Shown here: one piece after another, positions 19,700 through 30,957 of the stretch
Layout of the letters: each line of letters opens with the position of its first letter
Numbering within the stretch: position 1 is the stretch's first letter
Assembly: GCA_937872385.1 (NCBI GenBank)
Contig: CALMSO010000010.1
Location: 16,625-80,624 of the forward strand
Direction of reading: 5' to 3'
DNA: 64,000 nucleotides
DNA from: an uncultured Saprospiraceae bacterium
GTDB lineage: Bacteria > Bacteroidota > Bacteroidia > Chitinophagales > Saprospiraceae
Notes under the pieces: generated by a model
Told to the model about the DNA's origin: nothing
Databases searched by the model: none
What the model saw: only the letters and a program-made list of their open reading frames with translations
Translations under genes and position numbers: made by a program

Positions 19700-19770
19700 A
19701 ATTTGAGCGAATTAAACATTCTACCTACAAATATATGGTTTCTTTTGGCAGGATGCAAGGGCGTAATTGG

Positions 19771-21408
19771 TCACGACAAATACTTCCCGACAATCGGCAT
19801 CCGGCGGCCCACGCCAAAGGCCTTAGCCGACACACGCAGCACGGGCGCGGTCTGGTGGCGCTTGAATTCGTTGATATTTACTAACCGTAGCACACGCCGC
19901 ACCAATGCTTCATCGAAGCCCATGGCAATTAGCTCCTGCGGCCCATGCCGCTGCTCAATGTATTGATACAGAATGGGGTCGAGCAGGCCGTATTCCGGCA
20001 GGCTGTCGCTGTCTTTTTGGTCGGGGCGCAGCTCGGCGGAGGGCGGCTTCAGGAGGGTGTTTTCCGGGATGACTTCGCCGTCTTTATTGATGTAACGCGC
20101 CAGTTCATATACCTCAGTTTTATATACATCGCCGATGACCGACAAGCCGCCGCACATATCGCCATAGAGCGTGCCGTAGCCTACCGCCATTTCACTTTTA
20201 TTGCTGGTATTCAGTAAGATGTTGCCAAATTTATTGGAAAAAGCCATTAGAATCATACCTCGGATGCGCGCCTGGATGTTTTCTTCGGTAATATCGAAAG
20301 GCAGTCCAAAAAAATGCGGCTTGAGCGCCTCGATGTACGTTTCGTAAATATTTTCAATAGGTATAATATCGTATTGAATTCCAAGCTTTTGTGCCAATGC
20401 GCGCGCGTCATTCACCGAATGGTCGGACGAAAACTGCGAAGGCATCAGCACGGCGCGTACCTGGTCTGGGCCGAGGGCACGCGCAGCCAGCACGGCGGTC
20501 ACTGCCGAATCAATACCGCCTGACAAACCCAAAATGGCGGTACGCAGGCCGCTCTTGCGGAAATAGTCGCGTACCCCTAATACCAAGGCATCGTGCATGA
20601 GGCGATACTTTTCGCGGGGTTGGGCCACTTCGCGGTTGCCCTGAGCTACTTCAGCCAGATCGTAGATGCGCAAGCAATCTTCAAAATAGGGCATTTCATC
20701 AAATACTTGACCCTTGGGCGAGAGCACCAGCGAGCCGCCATCGAAAATGATTTCGGTGTAGGCACCCACTTGATTTACATAAAACATCGGCAGGCCGTAG
20801 CGCTCTACATTGGCGCGTATGACGTGCAGGCGCTCTTCCGCGTGGTCGCAAGCAAAAGGCGAGGCCGAAATATTGATCATCAAATCGGGCTGCTGCCCCA
20901 TGAGCTTATCCATCGGTACAATGGTGTAAAGCGGATTTTCGTTACCCAGATTCCAAATGTCTTCGCAAATGGTGAGTGCAATGCGCTTACCCATGAATTC
21001 AATGACCTGAAACTCGGTTGCCGGTTCAAAATAGCGATATTCATCAAAAATATCATACGTAGGCAGTAGCACTTTATGTTGTACCTGCCGGATGGCACCG
21101 TTTTCGAGAAAATAGGCGGAGTTGTACAAATCTTTGCCATCGAGCACTGGATTGCGGGTGGGCGCGCCCACAATGATAGCGATGCCTTGCGCGGCCTGCG
21201 CCAGTTGCTGCACCGAAGCCTCGCAGCGCCGGATGAAGTCGTCGAACTCTAAGAAGTCGCGCGGGGGGTAGCCGCACACCGCCAGCTCCGAAAAGCAGAT
21301 CAAATCGGCGTTTTGTATTTTGGCCTGCGCTACGGCGGCGAGCATTTTGGTGAGATTGCCTTCAAAATCACCAATGTGAAAATCTAATTGTGCGATGGCT
21401 ATTTTCAT
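19771..21408 (-). CDS. nadE: Glutamine-dependent NAD+ synthetase
   Basis: This enzyme makes NAD+ from deamido-NAD+, ATP and glutamine, the last step of NAD synthesis. The 545 residues contain an N-terminal nitrilase-type glutaminase with Glu41, Lys112 and Cys148 (SELAVCGYPP, HKVLLPTY, ICEDIWN). A C-terminal ATP-pyrophosphatase synthetase follows, with SGGIDS at 296-301. Family features such as NTSNKSEMAVGYGTLYGDM are present. A consensus promoter and a palindrome shared with nadA lie upstream. Confidence 0.97.
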   Translation of the reverse strand: MKIAIAQLDFHIGDFEGNLTKMLAAVAQAKIQNADLICFSELAVCGYPPRDFLEFDDFIRRCEASVQQLAQAAQGIAIIVGAPTRNPVLDGKDLYNSAYFLENGAIRQVQHKVLLPTYDIFDEYRYFEPATEFQVIEFMGKRIALTICEDIWNLGNENPLYTIVPMDKLMGQQPDLMINISASPFACDHAEERLHVIRANVERYGLPMFYVNQVGAYTEIIFDGGSLVLSPKGQVFDEMPYFEDCLRIYDLAEVAQGNREVAQPREKYRLMHDALVLGVRDYFRKSGLRTAILGLSGGIDSAVTAVLAARALGPDQVRAVLMPSQFSSDHSVNDARALAQKLGIQYDIIPIENIYETYIEALKPHFFGLPFDITEENIQARIRGMILMAFSNKFGNILLNTSNKSEMAVGYGTLYGDMCGGLSVIGDVYKTEVYELARYINKDGEVIPENTLLKPPSAELRPDQKDSDSLPEYGLLDPILYQYIEQRHGPQELIAMGFDEALVRRVLRLVNINEFKRHQTAPVLRVSAKAFGVGRRMPIVGKYLS

Positions 21409-21475
21409 CGTATGTGTATGAATGAATGTTGGCAGTTGTCTAACTGCTTTTTTAAGACGAAAAGTATTCTGATAA

Positions 21476-21507
21476 CAAAGGTAAGTGGGCTTAGTTTTAA
21501 AAACAAA
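21476..21507 (-). promoter_or_regulatory. Consensus promoter of nadE
   Basis: On the minus strand TTTG (21507-21504) precedes TACCTTTG (21483-21476) by exactly 20 nt. Transcription should start near 21469, about 60 nt before the ATG at 21408. The TTTG box lies inside the palindrome at 21489-21513. Confidence 0.7.
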
Positions 21508-21513
21508 CTAAGC
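21489..21513. promoter_or_regulatory. Palindromic candidate operator overlapping the nadE -33 box
   Basis: GCTTAGTTT-N7-AAACTAAGC is a perfect 9-bp inverted repeat. The 8-bp core and 7-nt spacing recur upstream of nadA at 59236-59258. Its position over the -33 box is that of a repressor site. Confidence 0.55.
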
Positions 21514-21570
21514 TGATAGCAATTTTACATCCTGTGCCGCAAGTGCAGGGAGCCGATTATATACAGTTTT

Positions 21571-22494
21571 TTACAATGCCTGAACCGTAGCGCGCGCGCC
21601 GGTTTGGTAATCCGTAGGTTGAAAATTAAAGCGCTGCTCAAATTTGCTGCTGTCGAGAAAATAATCGCGGTCGAATTGATAAATCATTTCGTGTACTTCG
21701 CGCATGAAGGGTACAAAGATGCCGAGCATGCCCAGCATCCACTTGGGCAGTACGCTGTATTTGGGCACAGCGATCCCCATCTCGCGGGCAAAAAGCTCCA
21801 GCCATTCGCGCTGGGTCAAGGTATCCGGGTGGGTAGGCATGTGCCATATCTGATTGTAGGCGTCGGGGGTATTGCCGAGTATGGCGGTGGCCTTAGCTGC
21901 GTCGGGGGTGTAGGTATAGGAGTGCTTTTTGTCGGCGGCTCCGAGAATAGTGACGCGCTTGCCCTGTTTTAAGGGCTTGGCAATGGTTTCAATGAGAAAA
22001 CTGGTCGTGTTGCCTGGTCCGTAAAAATCGGCGCCCCGTGCAATCAAAGCTTGAATGCGGCCGGCCTCCACCGCTTCGAAAATCATTTCTACCAACTGCT
22101 TGCGCACGGTGCCTTTTTTGCTCGGCGGATGCATGGGCGCATCTTCGGTCATGTGCGGAATGGCTTTTATATCATACATATACACATTGTCAAAAAATAC
22201 CATTTTAGCATTGTGCCGTTCACAAGCTTCAATCATCTGTTGTATAAAAGGCGGCCATACCTTGCGCCATTCGTGAATATTGTACGCAAACCCAATAGTG
22301 ATATAGACCACCTCTGAGCCGGCCACGGCCCGATCTATATCTTTGAAGTCCAGTAGATTAGCGGCGAGCAACTCATCGTCGGGATGCACCGCTTTCGGAT
22401 TGCGACTGACCAACCGGACGCGGTCGGTGTAGTGCCTCAGTTCCTTTGCCAAAGGTGTGCCAATAGCGCCATTAGCGCCGATGATGGTTTGCAT
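21571..22494 (-). CDS. NAD(P)-dependent sugar epimerase/reductase-like protein (extended SDR)
   Basis: The 307-residue protein starts with a degenerate Rossmann loop (MQTIIGANGAIGTPLAKEL) and continues as an NAD-dependent epimerase/dehydratase-like protein. Recognisable parts are FFDNVYMYD in the usual Tyr region, GADFYGPGNTTS, and HSYTYTPDAAKA. The classical YxxxK is not clear, so catalysis is uncertain. It lies 96 nt downstream of the sucrose-phosphate-synthase-like gene on the same strand and may belong to that unit. Confidence 0.78.
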   Translation of the reverse strand: MQTIIGANGAIGTPLAKELRHYTDRVRLVSRNPKAVHPDDELLAANLLDFKDIDRAVAGSEVVYITIGFAYNIHEWRKVWPPFIQQMIEACERHNAKMVFFDNVYMYDIKAIPHMTEDAPMHPPSKKGTVRKQLVEMIFEAVEAGRIQALIARGADFYGPGNTTSFLIETIAKPLKQGKRVTILGAADKKHSYTYTPDAAKATAILGNTPDAYNQIWHMPTHPDTLTQREWLELFAREMGIAVPKYSVLPKWMLGMLGIFVPFMREVHEMIYQFDRDYFLDSSKFEQRFNFQPTDYQTGARATVQAL

Positions 22495-22590
22495 AAAGCT
22501 TTATTTCGGAGGTTATAAAATAGGTAATCCAAGCAAAAAAAGCATCCGCACAAGATAATAGTTGAGGCTGACAATTTTGATAAAAAATAC

Positions 22591-23859
22591 TCAGTCGAGG
22601 GCATATTGCGCATTTTTGGCGCGGTCGAAAATATCGAGAATGCGCTTGGCAATGCCGGTCCAGCCAAAGTTTCGGCGAGCAAAACGAGCACCTTCTACTG
22701 ATAGCTCCGTGCGCAGGCGCGGATAGAGCAGCGGCATGGCCAGCTGTGTGCCCAATTCGAGCGGTCGGAAAGGGTCAGCGAAGAGTCCATGATGGCCAAA
22801 TTTGAGTAGTTCGTACAATCCGCCGTGTACGGTGACCACCGCCGGCGTGCCGCAGGCCATCGCTTCGATGGCGACCATGCCGAAAGGCTCGTAGCGCGAG
22901 GGCATGGCAAATACCTGGGCGGTTCGGTAAATATTGGGCAGGTCTTCATCGGGCACATAGTCGAGCCATTTTATTTTGTCGGCTACGCCCAGTTGTTGGG
23001 CTTGTTGCCGGAGTGCGGCCACCCCGTCCTGGTCTTGCTTGGAACTACCGCCGCCTACTGCCGCCACGAGCCGAGCTTCGGGCACGAGTTCGAATAGGGT
23101 AGGCAAGGCATTGATGAGCAAATCGTACCCTTTGTTGTGGGCCATTCTGCCGAGGGTGAGTACGTCGCTGGGCTGGAGTTGGTACTTATCGCGGAGGCGA
23201 TCCACTTCGGCGGAGGGCAGCGGGAAGAAGCGATTTTCGTTGATGCCAGGTGGTACCATCGCACAGTTGCGCTCCAACGCATCGTAGTGCTGGGTAAGCA
23301 ATTCTACCTGCGGAATGGTAGTGGCAATTACTTTGCTGCACATTTGATAAACAAAATACTCCTTTCGGATACGCTCCTTGAAGCGGTATTTTTTTTCCAT
23401 TTCGGCCTCGCTCATGTCGGCACCCATGCTGTGCTCTTTCCACCAGCCCAGCGAGTGCGGTGTGTGTACGTGCGGGATGCCCAGCTCTTCGGCGATTTTT
23501 TGGCCCGCCCAGCCTGCATCCCAATAATGCGAATAGACAATATCGTAGCGCTTGTTGTCTTTTTTAATTGCCGAAAGGCAGTTGGTCACAAATTGTCCGA
23601 GGTGCTCGTGCATATCTTCTTTGCGAATAAATTTTTTGCCCCCGAAAGGGATGCGCCACACCCGATAGTTATCATTTACTTCATCCTGTTCCGGTTGGTC
23701 TTCAAAACGGCGTGTGATTAAGTCCACGCGCTTCCCGAGGCGACTGAAGCGGTCTGCCAGTTCCAGTACATATACTACTTGCCCTCCGGTGTCGGGTTTG
23801 CCCAGCTCCGGCTCAGCGCCTACGTAGCCATGTAAGGAAATCATTAAAATTGAATTCAT
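22591..23859 (-). CDS. Sucrose-phosphate-synthase-like glycosyltransferase (GT4)
   Basis: The 422-residue protein begins MNSILMISLHGYVGAEPELG then KPDTGGQVVYVLELA, closely resembling the donor/acceptor loop of sucrose-phosphate and sucrose synthases. It has SHYWDAGWAG, TPHSLGWWKE and the C-terminal GT-B motif PSRYEPFGMVAIEAMACGTP with the E-x7-E acids. These enzymes join a sugar from UDP- or ADP-glucose to fructose-6-phosphate. The substrate here is inferred. It follows the HAD-glycosidase fusion gene by 25 nt on the same strand, which supplies a matching phosphatase. Confidence 0.82.
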   Translation of the reverse strand: MNSILMISLHGYVGAEPELGKPDTGGQVVYVLELADRFSRLGKRVDLITRRFEDQPEQDEVNDNYRVWRIPFGGKKFIRKEDMHEHLGQFVTNCLSAIKKDNKRYDIVYSHYWDAGWAGQKIAEELGIPHVHTPHSLGWWKEHSMGADMSEAEMEKKYRFKERIRKEYFVYQMCSKVIATTIPQVELLTQHYDALERNCAMVPPGINENRFFPLPSAEVDRLRDKYQLQPSDVLTLGRMAHNKGYDLLINALPTLFELVPEARLVAAVGGGSSKQDQDGVAALRQQAQQLGVADKIKWLDYVPDEDLPNIYRTAQVFAMPSRYEPFGMVAIEAMACGTPAVVTVHGGLYELLKFGHHGLFADPFRPLELGTQLAMPLLYPRLRTELSVEGARFARRNFGWTGIAKRILDIFDRAKNAQYALD

Positions 23860-23884
23860 GGTGTCTGATTTTTTATTTAAAATG

Positions 23885-25945
23885 CTACATGCTCATTTTC
23901 AAATCGTGGCAAGCGCGGATGTACTGGGCGGCCGACCAAGCCTGATAGATTTTGCCCATCGGGCGGCCGGTAGTGCCATGCGCCCATTCATTGAATTCCC
24001 ATTCTTGATGGATGCCGAGTTTGTTGAGCTGCGCCAGTTTGTATAATTCATTAATAGCCAATTCTTTAAGCCCTAATTTGTGGATAAATTGTACCCACGC
24101 TCCGCCTACAAAAGGCCAAATGCCGCCGTTGTGATAATGATGCGGAAGGTTTAGTAAATTGACTGTGTAATAAGCGCGCCAGTCGGGGTCGCCAGGATTA
24201 ATGACCGGGTATAAATTGCGCACCGGATATGGCTCATTGGCCCCAATGCCCCATATAAAACGGAAGGCTAATAGCGCTTTTTCCGAATCGAGCACATTGT
24301 ATAAATAAGCGAGCACATTGCCATAAATATCGCAGCGCCAGTTGAAATCGAAAGGCGTTACCTGTGCGATGAGGTACTGCGAGTCGCCGAGGGAATATTG
24401 CTGCTCAGCAAATGACACATTCTGAAACAGCTTTTGGCTGGTAGAAGGCCAGAAATTCAGCAAAATTTCCTTTTTGATTACTTGCGACCAGCGGATGTAG
24501 TCGCCGGCCTGTGCGCTATTGCCAGCCATTTCGAGCAGCCGCCCGAAGCAAATATTAGCGCGATACCACAGCACCTCGTCGTAGAGGATATTATAGCTGA
24601 AGCCCAGCAAATCGGTCCAGTCGCCCGCTTCGGGTATTTCTAAGAGGGCATCATTATTACTATCGTGCGCACTCAGCCAGTTCATTACACTTTGCAAATG
24701 GTGTAAATGTGTATGCAAAAAATCAAAATCGCGGGTAGCCTTGATGTATTCATAAAAAGCGATAACGAGCCACAGGCCACTGTCAATAGAACAAATGCCG
24801 CCCACGCCGGAGTAGTCGGGTATATCTGTATCAATGCTCACATTGGAAGGCACCTGCCCATTGGGCGAAAGGTGGTTGAGCAAAGTATTGAACGTAGCTA
24901 TCTGGCACGCACGGATGTCGGGTTCTCGTACTAAGGGAATCGTACCGATGATGGTAATGGCGCCGTCGCGGCCCCATACGCTGCGGTAGTTGGCGTCGGT
25001 GCCTCGGGTTGAGTTGTGCGTCAAGGAGCAAGCCGAAAAGCCCAAGGGGGTGATGTTGTGTCGAATAGCCGCCACCGCTTGTTGGTATCCTTCGCGGATG
25101 AAAGCCCGCGCTTCTTCGTCAACTCGGGGGGCTTCCTGCTCGTCGGCGTAGGTGACAAAATCGGCGGCGATAGTGCCAGTTGGGGTATCGGGATGCCTCG
25201 TTTCGTTTGGCAATACCTGATAGAAACGCAAGCCCTCCAGCACTCCTTCGCTATGCGCTTGTTCGGCATGGAAAAAGTCCATGTGTTTAGTCATTTGGTA
25301 CAACTCCCGCCGCGCATTGCCCACCACAATGCCGCGTACTCCCGGCAGGGCAAACATGGTGTTGTCATTGCCGCTATCGCCAGCTACTAATACGTTTTCG
25401 GGCGTCAGATTGAGGTGTTTGAGCAGCCACGATAAGGCATTGCCTTTGTTCGCCCACTTGGGCAAAATATCCAAGAATTTTTCTCCGGAATAGACCACAT
25501 TAATGTCCAATTCCGAATCTTTAAACACTTGTTCAATATGCTGAATATCTTGCAAAGTCGCTTTTTCAAAAAAGTAGCTTTGCTTATAATCATGCTGAAA
25601 ATTGCGCGGCTGCGGCTGAATATTGTAGGGCAATTGCGCCACCATTTCCTGCACGCGCTGGAGGTTCCAGCCTTCTTCGAGAATCTCGGTAAACTCCTTG
25701 AGTACCTGCTGCCGGCCAAAGTCATAAATATTGGTACCTACCCCGCTGATGATGTAATCTGGCTTTGGAAGTATTTGATTATGAATGAGTTGTATTGTGT
25801 CGTCGAGTAGCCGTCCAGTATTGAGGCAGAGCAGCGGCCGCGCATCCGCGGGTAGTTGTTGCCAAGTTTGTGTAAACACGCCATCGAGCGATTGTTCGTT
25901 GATGAGGGTATTATCAATGTCAAAAGAAAGTAGTTGAATAGTCAT
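23885..25945 (-). CDS. Fusion of HAD-IIB (sucrose-phosphatase-like) phosphatase and six-hairpin glycosidase-like domain
   Basis: The start at 25945 (MTIQLLSFDIDNTLINE) gives 686 residues and places the HAD nucleophile motif DxD at 9-11. GDSGND at 189-194 and Lys167 complete the phosphatase, whose cap resembles sucrose-6-phosphate phosphatases. From about residue 290 an (alpha/alpha)6-barrel follows, with SVWGRDGAI, EAGDWTDLLGFSYNILYDEV and HNGGIWPFVGGAW. This resembles GH100-type neutral invertases or debranching-type (GDE/GH133-like) glycosidases; the exact family is unresolved. With the adjacent GT4, it suggests one polypeptide that dephosphorylates and possibly cleaves a disaccharide. An upstream ATG at 25960 is a weaker alternative. 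Confidence 0.78.
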   Translation of the reverse strand: MTIQLLSFDIDNTLINEQSLDGVFTQTWQQLPADARPLLCLNTGRLLDDTIQLIHNQILPKPDYIISGVGTNIYDFGRQQVLKEFTEILEEGWNLQRVQEMVAQLPYNIQPQPRNFQHDYKQSYFFEKATLQDIQHIEQVFKDSELDINVVYSGEKFLDILPKWANKGNALSWLLKHLNLTPENVLVAGDSGNDNTMFALPGVRGIVVGNARRELYQMTKHMDFFHAEQAHSEGVLEGLRFYQVLPNETRHPDTPTGTIAADFVTYADEQEAPRVDEEARAFIREGYQQAVAAIRHNITPLGFSACSLTHNSTRGTDANYRSVWGRDGAITIIGTIPLVREPDIRACQIATFNTLLNHLSPNGQVPSNVSIDTDIPDYSGVGGICSIDSGLWLVIAFYEYIKATRDFDFLHTHLHHLQSVMNWLSAHDSNNDALLEIPEAGDWTDLLGFSYNILYDEVLWYRANICFGRLLEMAGNSAQAGDYIRWSQVIKKEILLNFWPSTSQKLFQNVSFAEQQYSLGDSQYLIAQVTPFDFNWRCDIYGNVLAYLYNVLDSEKALLAFRFIWGIGANEPYPVRNLYPVINPGDPDWRAYYTVNLLNLPHHYHNGGIWPFVGGAWVQFIHKLGLKELAINELYKLAQLNKLGIHQEWEFNEWAHGTTGRPMGKIYQAWSAAQYIRACHDLKMSM

Positions 25946-26345
25946 GAATTTTGGTTGCATGCTACCGGGCACAGTTATCAGAATCGCAGGTTTTGTTTGG
26001 TCGGAGGTTGTTTGCCGGATTATGAATGCAGTTAGCGAAATCAGCCTGAAAGGAGCGAAAAAAAAATCGCAGGATGGCAAACAAGCCATTTATAATACGT
26101 TATCGGGCAAGGTTTAGTTCAACAGACCCCTATTTTACCACCATGCTAATAACATTTTCAAAAAATAAAGACATACTCACTCGCTCACTTTTTAAAATGA
26201 TAAGAAACAGCTCGCCCCAAATTAAAGTCGGCTCATCCAGTTATGTACGCGCAGGGAAATTTTTCTCTTCCGCCTTTTCGGCAAATAAATATTACTTTGG
26301 CTTGTCTAATGAAAAAATTCATTTTCACAACAAAAGCACATACGT
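25946..26345. other. 400-bp divergent region between the fusion gene and the CocE-like gene
   Basis: No gene, strong hairpin or consensus promoter pair was seen. AT-rich sequence with near-consensus pieces (ATTACTTTGG near 26292) precedes the plus-strand gene. Confidence 0.4.
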
Positions 26346-28235
26346 ATGAAACAAACCATTCGCTATTTATTGGTATGGAGCGCGGCGCTCTTGATGTCGC
26401 TGCCGGGGCTGTTGGCCCAAAGCGACATCCTGTCCAAATTGCAAGAAATTGCCATCATTGATCAAAAAGTGATGATGCCTATGCGCGACGGCGTACGCCT
26501 GAGCACCGATATCTACCGCCCCAAAACTAATCAGCCCGTACCGGTCATTTTCTCAAAAACACCTTATAATTTCAACTCTTGGGGCGATGGCGAAATGCGC
26601 ACCGGCACGTACAATGCGGCTTACGAAGCCGTGCGGCGCGGCTACGCCTACGTGGTGCAAAACGAGCGCGGCCGCTTCTTTTCAGAAGGTGAATGGGACA
26701 TCCTCGGGCCGCCTACGACGGATGGCTACGACGCCTTTGAATGGATGTCGAAACAGTCTTGGTGCAATGGCAAAATCGCGCCCATTGGCTGCTCTTCTAC
26801 CGCCGAATGGCAAATGGCCGTCGTAGCGCTCGACCACCCGGCGCTGGCTACCTTTGTGCCACAGGGCTTTGGCGCGGGTGTGGGCCGCGTAGGCAAGTAC
26901 TACGAGCAGGGCAACTGGTACCGCGGGGGGGCCGTGCAAATGCTCTTCACGGCTTGGCTTTATGGCGTACAAAACGACCGCGTCCGGCCGCAGTTCCCGA
27001 AAGATGCTACCCAAGAAGAACTCATCCGTGTGGCGCGCTTCTTCGACCTGGCACCTGAGCGCGAGCGCATTGACTGGTCGAAAGGGTTGGCGCATCTACC
27101 TACGCAAGATATTATCAAAAATGTGCACGGCCCGATCGGCATCTTTGAAGACATTATTCGGCGCCAGCCTAACGACCCCAAGTGGTACCAGGGCGGTTTG
27201 TATCATGACGATATGCCCATCGAGCGGCCCGGTTTCTGGTTTGTATCATGGTATGATGTATCGAGCAGCCCCAATCTCGCCTTGTACAATCATGTGCGCA
27301 CCACTGCCCAAAACCCAACGGTACGCGACAATCAATACTTGGTCATCGCGCCTACCTTGCATTGTGCCTACAAACGCGCTACCGAAAACACCATCGTGGG
27401 CGAGCGCAGCGTGGGCGATGCCCGCCTGAACTATGACGAGCAGATTTACGGCTGGTTTGACTACTGGCTGAAAGGCGAGCAGAACGGCATTTTGCAAACA
27501 ATCCCGAAAGTGCAGTACTATACCATGGGTAGCAACAAGTGGCAAAGCTCGGAGGTGTGGCCGCCCGCCAACGCTCGCATGACTGCCTTTTACCTCAATA
27601 GCGGTGGCAAAGCCAACAGCCTCTACGGCGATGGCAAATTGACTACAACCGCCCCCGGCAAAGTGGACAATCCCGACGGATTTGCCTACGATCCGCACAA
27701 TCCGGTGCCTTCCTACGGTGGCAATGTGTGCTGCACGGGCAATGCCGTACAAGGCGGCGCTTTTGACCAGCAGCGCATGGAAGCGCGCCACGACATCCTC
27801 GTTTACACGTCTGAGCCGCTCGCCGAAGGCGTAGAAATTAGCGGATTTATTGAAGCCATGCTGTACGTTTCTTCGGATGCAAAAGATACCGATTTCACCA
27901 TCAAGCTCATTGACGTCTATCCCGACGGCACAGCTTACAATCTCGACGAAACCATCCAACGTATGCGCTACCGCGAAGGCTACGACAAAGAAGTATGGAT
28001 GGAAAAAGGCAAGGTCTATCCGGTAGAAATGACGCCCATGTCCACCAGCAATTATTTTGAAAAAGGACACCGCATTCGCATTGAAATATCGAGCAGCAAC
28101 TTCCCGCGCTTCGATCGCAATATGAATACCGGCGGCAATAATTATGACGAAACCAAAGGCGTGGTGGCCAATAACAAAGTGCACCACTCGGCGCAGTATC
28201 CTTCGCAGATTCGTCTGCCGATTGTACGAAAATAA
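26346..28235 (+). CDS. Secreted CocE/NonD-family hydrolase (S15-like)
   Basis: The 629-residue protein has a signal peptide (about 1-24, [20 protein letters not shown] then GLLAQ). An alpha/beta-hydrolase domain follows with a likely nucleophile Ser in [10 protein letters not shown], and then a C-terminal jelly-roll as in X-Pro dipeptidyl peptidases and cocaine esterases ([33 protein letters not shown]). This group includes acylases, glutaryl-7-ACA acylases and peptidases, so the substrate is open. It is monocistronic, followed by a strong terminator at 28270. Confidence 0.88.
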   Translation: MKQTIRYLLVWSAALLMSLPGLLAQSDILSKLQEIAIIDQKVMMPMRDGVRLSTDIYRPKTNQPVPVIFSKTPYNFNSWGDGEMRTGTYNAAYEAVRRGYAYVVQNERGRFFSEGEWDILGPPTTDGYDAFEWMSKQSWCNGKIAPIGCSSTAEWQMAVVALDHPALATFVPQGFGAGVGRVGKYYEQGNWYRGGAVQMLFTAWLYGVQNDRVRPQFPKDATQEELIRVARFFDLAPERERIDWSKGLAHLPTQDIIKNVHGPIGIFEDIIRRQPNDPKWYQGGLYHDDMPIERPGFWFVSWYDVSSSPNLALYNHVRTTAQNPTVRDNQYLVIAPTLHCAYKRATENTIVGERSVGDARLNYDEQIYGWFDYWLKGEQNGILQTIPKVQYYTMGSNKWQSSEVWPPANARMTAFYLNSGGKANSLYGDGKLTTTAPGKVDNPDGFAYDPHNPVPSYGGNVCCTGNAVQGGAFDQQRMEARHDILVYTSEPLAEGVEISGFIEAMLYVSSDAKDTDFTIKLIDVYPDGTAYNLDETIQRMRYREGYDKEVWMEKGKVYPVEMTPMSTSNYFEKGHRIRIEISSSNFPRFDRNMNTGGNNYDETKGVVANNKVHHSAQYPSQIRLPIVRK

Positions 28236-28269
28236 TCCGGCTACGGCCGCTTTTTGAACAGATTCTACC

Positions 28270-28310
28270 TCGTCCTTCGCTGTATGTAGCAGCGGAGGAC
28301 GATTTTTTTT
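28270..28310 (+). terminator. Rho-independent terminator after the CocE-like gene
   Basis: TCGTCCT (28270-28276) pairs with AGGACGA (28296-28302), and GCTG (28279-28282) with CAGC (28290-28293), followed by eight T. It lies 35 bp after the stop codon. Confidence 0.85.
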
Positions 28311-28482
28311 CGCTTAGCCCGAATTGGATTTACTTGCTTGTCGCAAAATATTATTCCAAAAGGGTGACCAAAAATGAATTTATTTTAAGTAATCTTCGGC
28401 AGATTCCGTTTTCGCGTTGGAAACAGCCCTCGTTTTGCCAAAGCAAGCGCCCGCCAAGACTTGCCAAAAGCCGATTTTTTCT

Positions 28483-28512
28483 TTTGATTATCAGGGCGAA
28501 CGATTATCTTTG
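28483..28512 (+). promoter_or_regulatory. Promoter of atpDC
   Basis: TTTG (28483-28486) and TATCTTTG (28505-28512) are separated by 18 nt, close to the phylum consensus. Predicted start is near 28519, about 43 nt before the atpD ATG. Confidence 0.6.
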
Positions 28513-28540
28513 CACCGATTTTTAGCGAACCTATTTTTAA

Positions 28541-30076
<1,536 letters not shown>

Positions 30077-30155
30077 GGCACACACCGGATTGCCGTTTAA
30101 CAAAAATGGCAGCCATGATTCGGTCAGGGTATAGATAAAATCAGTATATGCGCTT

Positions 30156-30464
30156 ATGAAAATCACGATATTAACTCCCGAAAAGGAGATATTCCAGGGT
30201 ACGATTACATCCATCAAGGTGCCGGGCACTGCTGGGCAATTTCAGATATTAGAAAACCATGCCTCGATTGTCTCTTCGCTCGATGCAGGCCAAGTAGAAA
30301 TCGTAACCGCTAAAGGCGAACACAGTTTTTACAATCAGGAAAGCGGCACCATTGAAACCGCCAACGAAGCTGGCAAAAAGTTAGTCTTCGACATTACCGG
30401 CGGTTTTGTAGAAGCGCTTAAAAACGATATTTCACTGCTCGTCAGAGGCATCAAAACCATTTGA
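30156..30464 (+). CDS. atpC: ATP synthase F1 subunit epsilon
   Basis: The 102-residue protein has the N-terminal beta-sandwich of epsilon (MKITILTPEKEIFQGTITSI, GTAGQFQILENHASIVSSL) and lies 79 nt after atpD. It lacks most of the C-terminal helical hairpin found in the 130-140 residue forms of other phyla, ending at LLVRGIKTI. Short epsilon subunits are usual in this phylum, so inhibition of ATPase by the helical arm is probably absent. Confidence 0.93.
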   Translation: MKITILTPEKEIFQGTITSIKVPGTAGQFQILENHASIVSSLDAGQVEIVTAKGEHSFYNQESGTIETANEAGKKLVFDITGGFVEALKNDISLLVRGIKTI

Positions 30465-30540
30465 TTGCGCGCTGCCGACTACCGATTTTTAGTCAAATAG
30501 AACGTACATGTAACGTGCTTGGAAATTGGGGTGGCTTAGT

Positions 30541-30858
30541 TCATTCTCCTATCGCATCTTTAACAACAACACTAATTTGTTTTGTCCCTTTTGGTGAATA
30601 CGTTTTTACGTTAAAAGAAATTGAAGAGCCAGGGTACACGTACCGATAAACGATATAATCTTCACTTAACAACACTGTTCCTGTAACTGTCGAATATGTC
30701 ACAGTTAATACAATATCCTTGAAAATTGCCATAGTAGCGTAATTATAAATTGTACCTGCAATCTTATCTTTCCCTGATAGAACGCTGTAATTTAATTTGT
30801 ATGATACAAAAAGATGGTCTTTGGGCTTATTTTTCTCTTTATTATGGAGCTCTTGTCT
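30541..30858 (-). pseudogene. C-terminal remnant of a beta-domain (FxLYD-like) protein
   Basis: The minus strand encodes about 100 residues of a beta-rich domain with no usable start: FVSYKLNYSVLSG, then YNYATMAIFKDIVLTVTYS and PGSSISFNVKTYSPKGTKQ. This resembles FxLYD or similar domains of secreted bacterial proteins. The only internal ATG is at 30732, in the middle of the domain. Upstream the frame enters dispersed repeat copy B and meets TGA at 30946-30948. The 5' part of the gene has evidently been lost at the repeat boundary. Confidence 0.62.
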
Positions 30859-30957
30859 AATACCATTTACAATTTGCGAAGTCCGATTTACGATTTTGTA
30901 AAGCTTTGAAAAATAAGATTTTGAGGATAAATAGGTAAGGCATTGTCAATTGAAAAG
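30859..30957 (+). repeat. Dispersed non-coding repeat, copy B
   Basis: This is the partner of 5446-5546. It sits exactly where the beta-domain remnant loses its 5' end and is followed by a run of ten G (30957-30966). Confidence 0.6.

Noticed and set aside
30541..30732. A separate 63-residue minus-strand gene
   Set aside because: The open frame continues upstream through the same beta-domain, so the ATG at 30732 is internal to a truncated gene.
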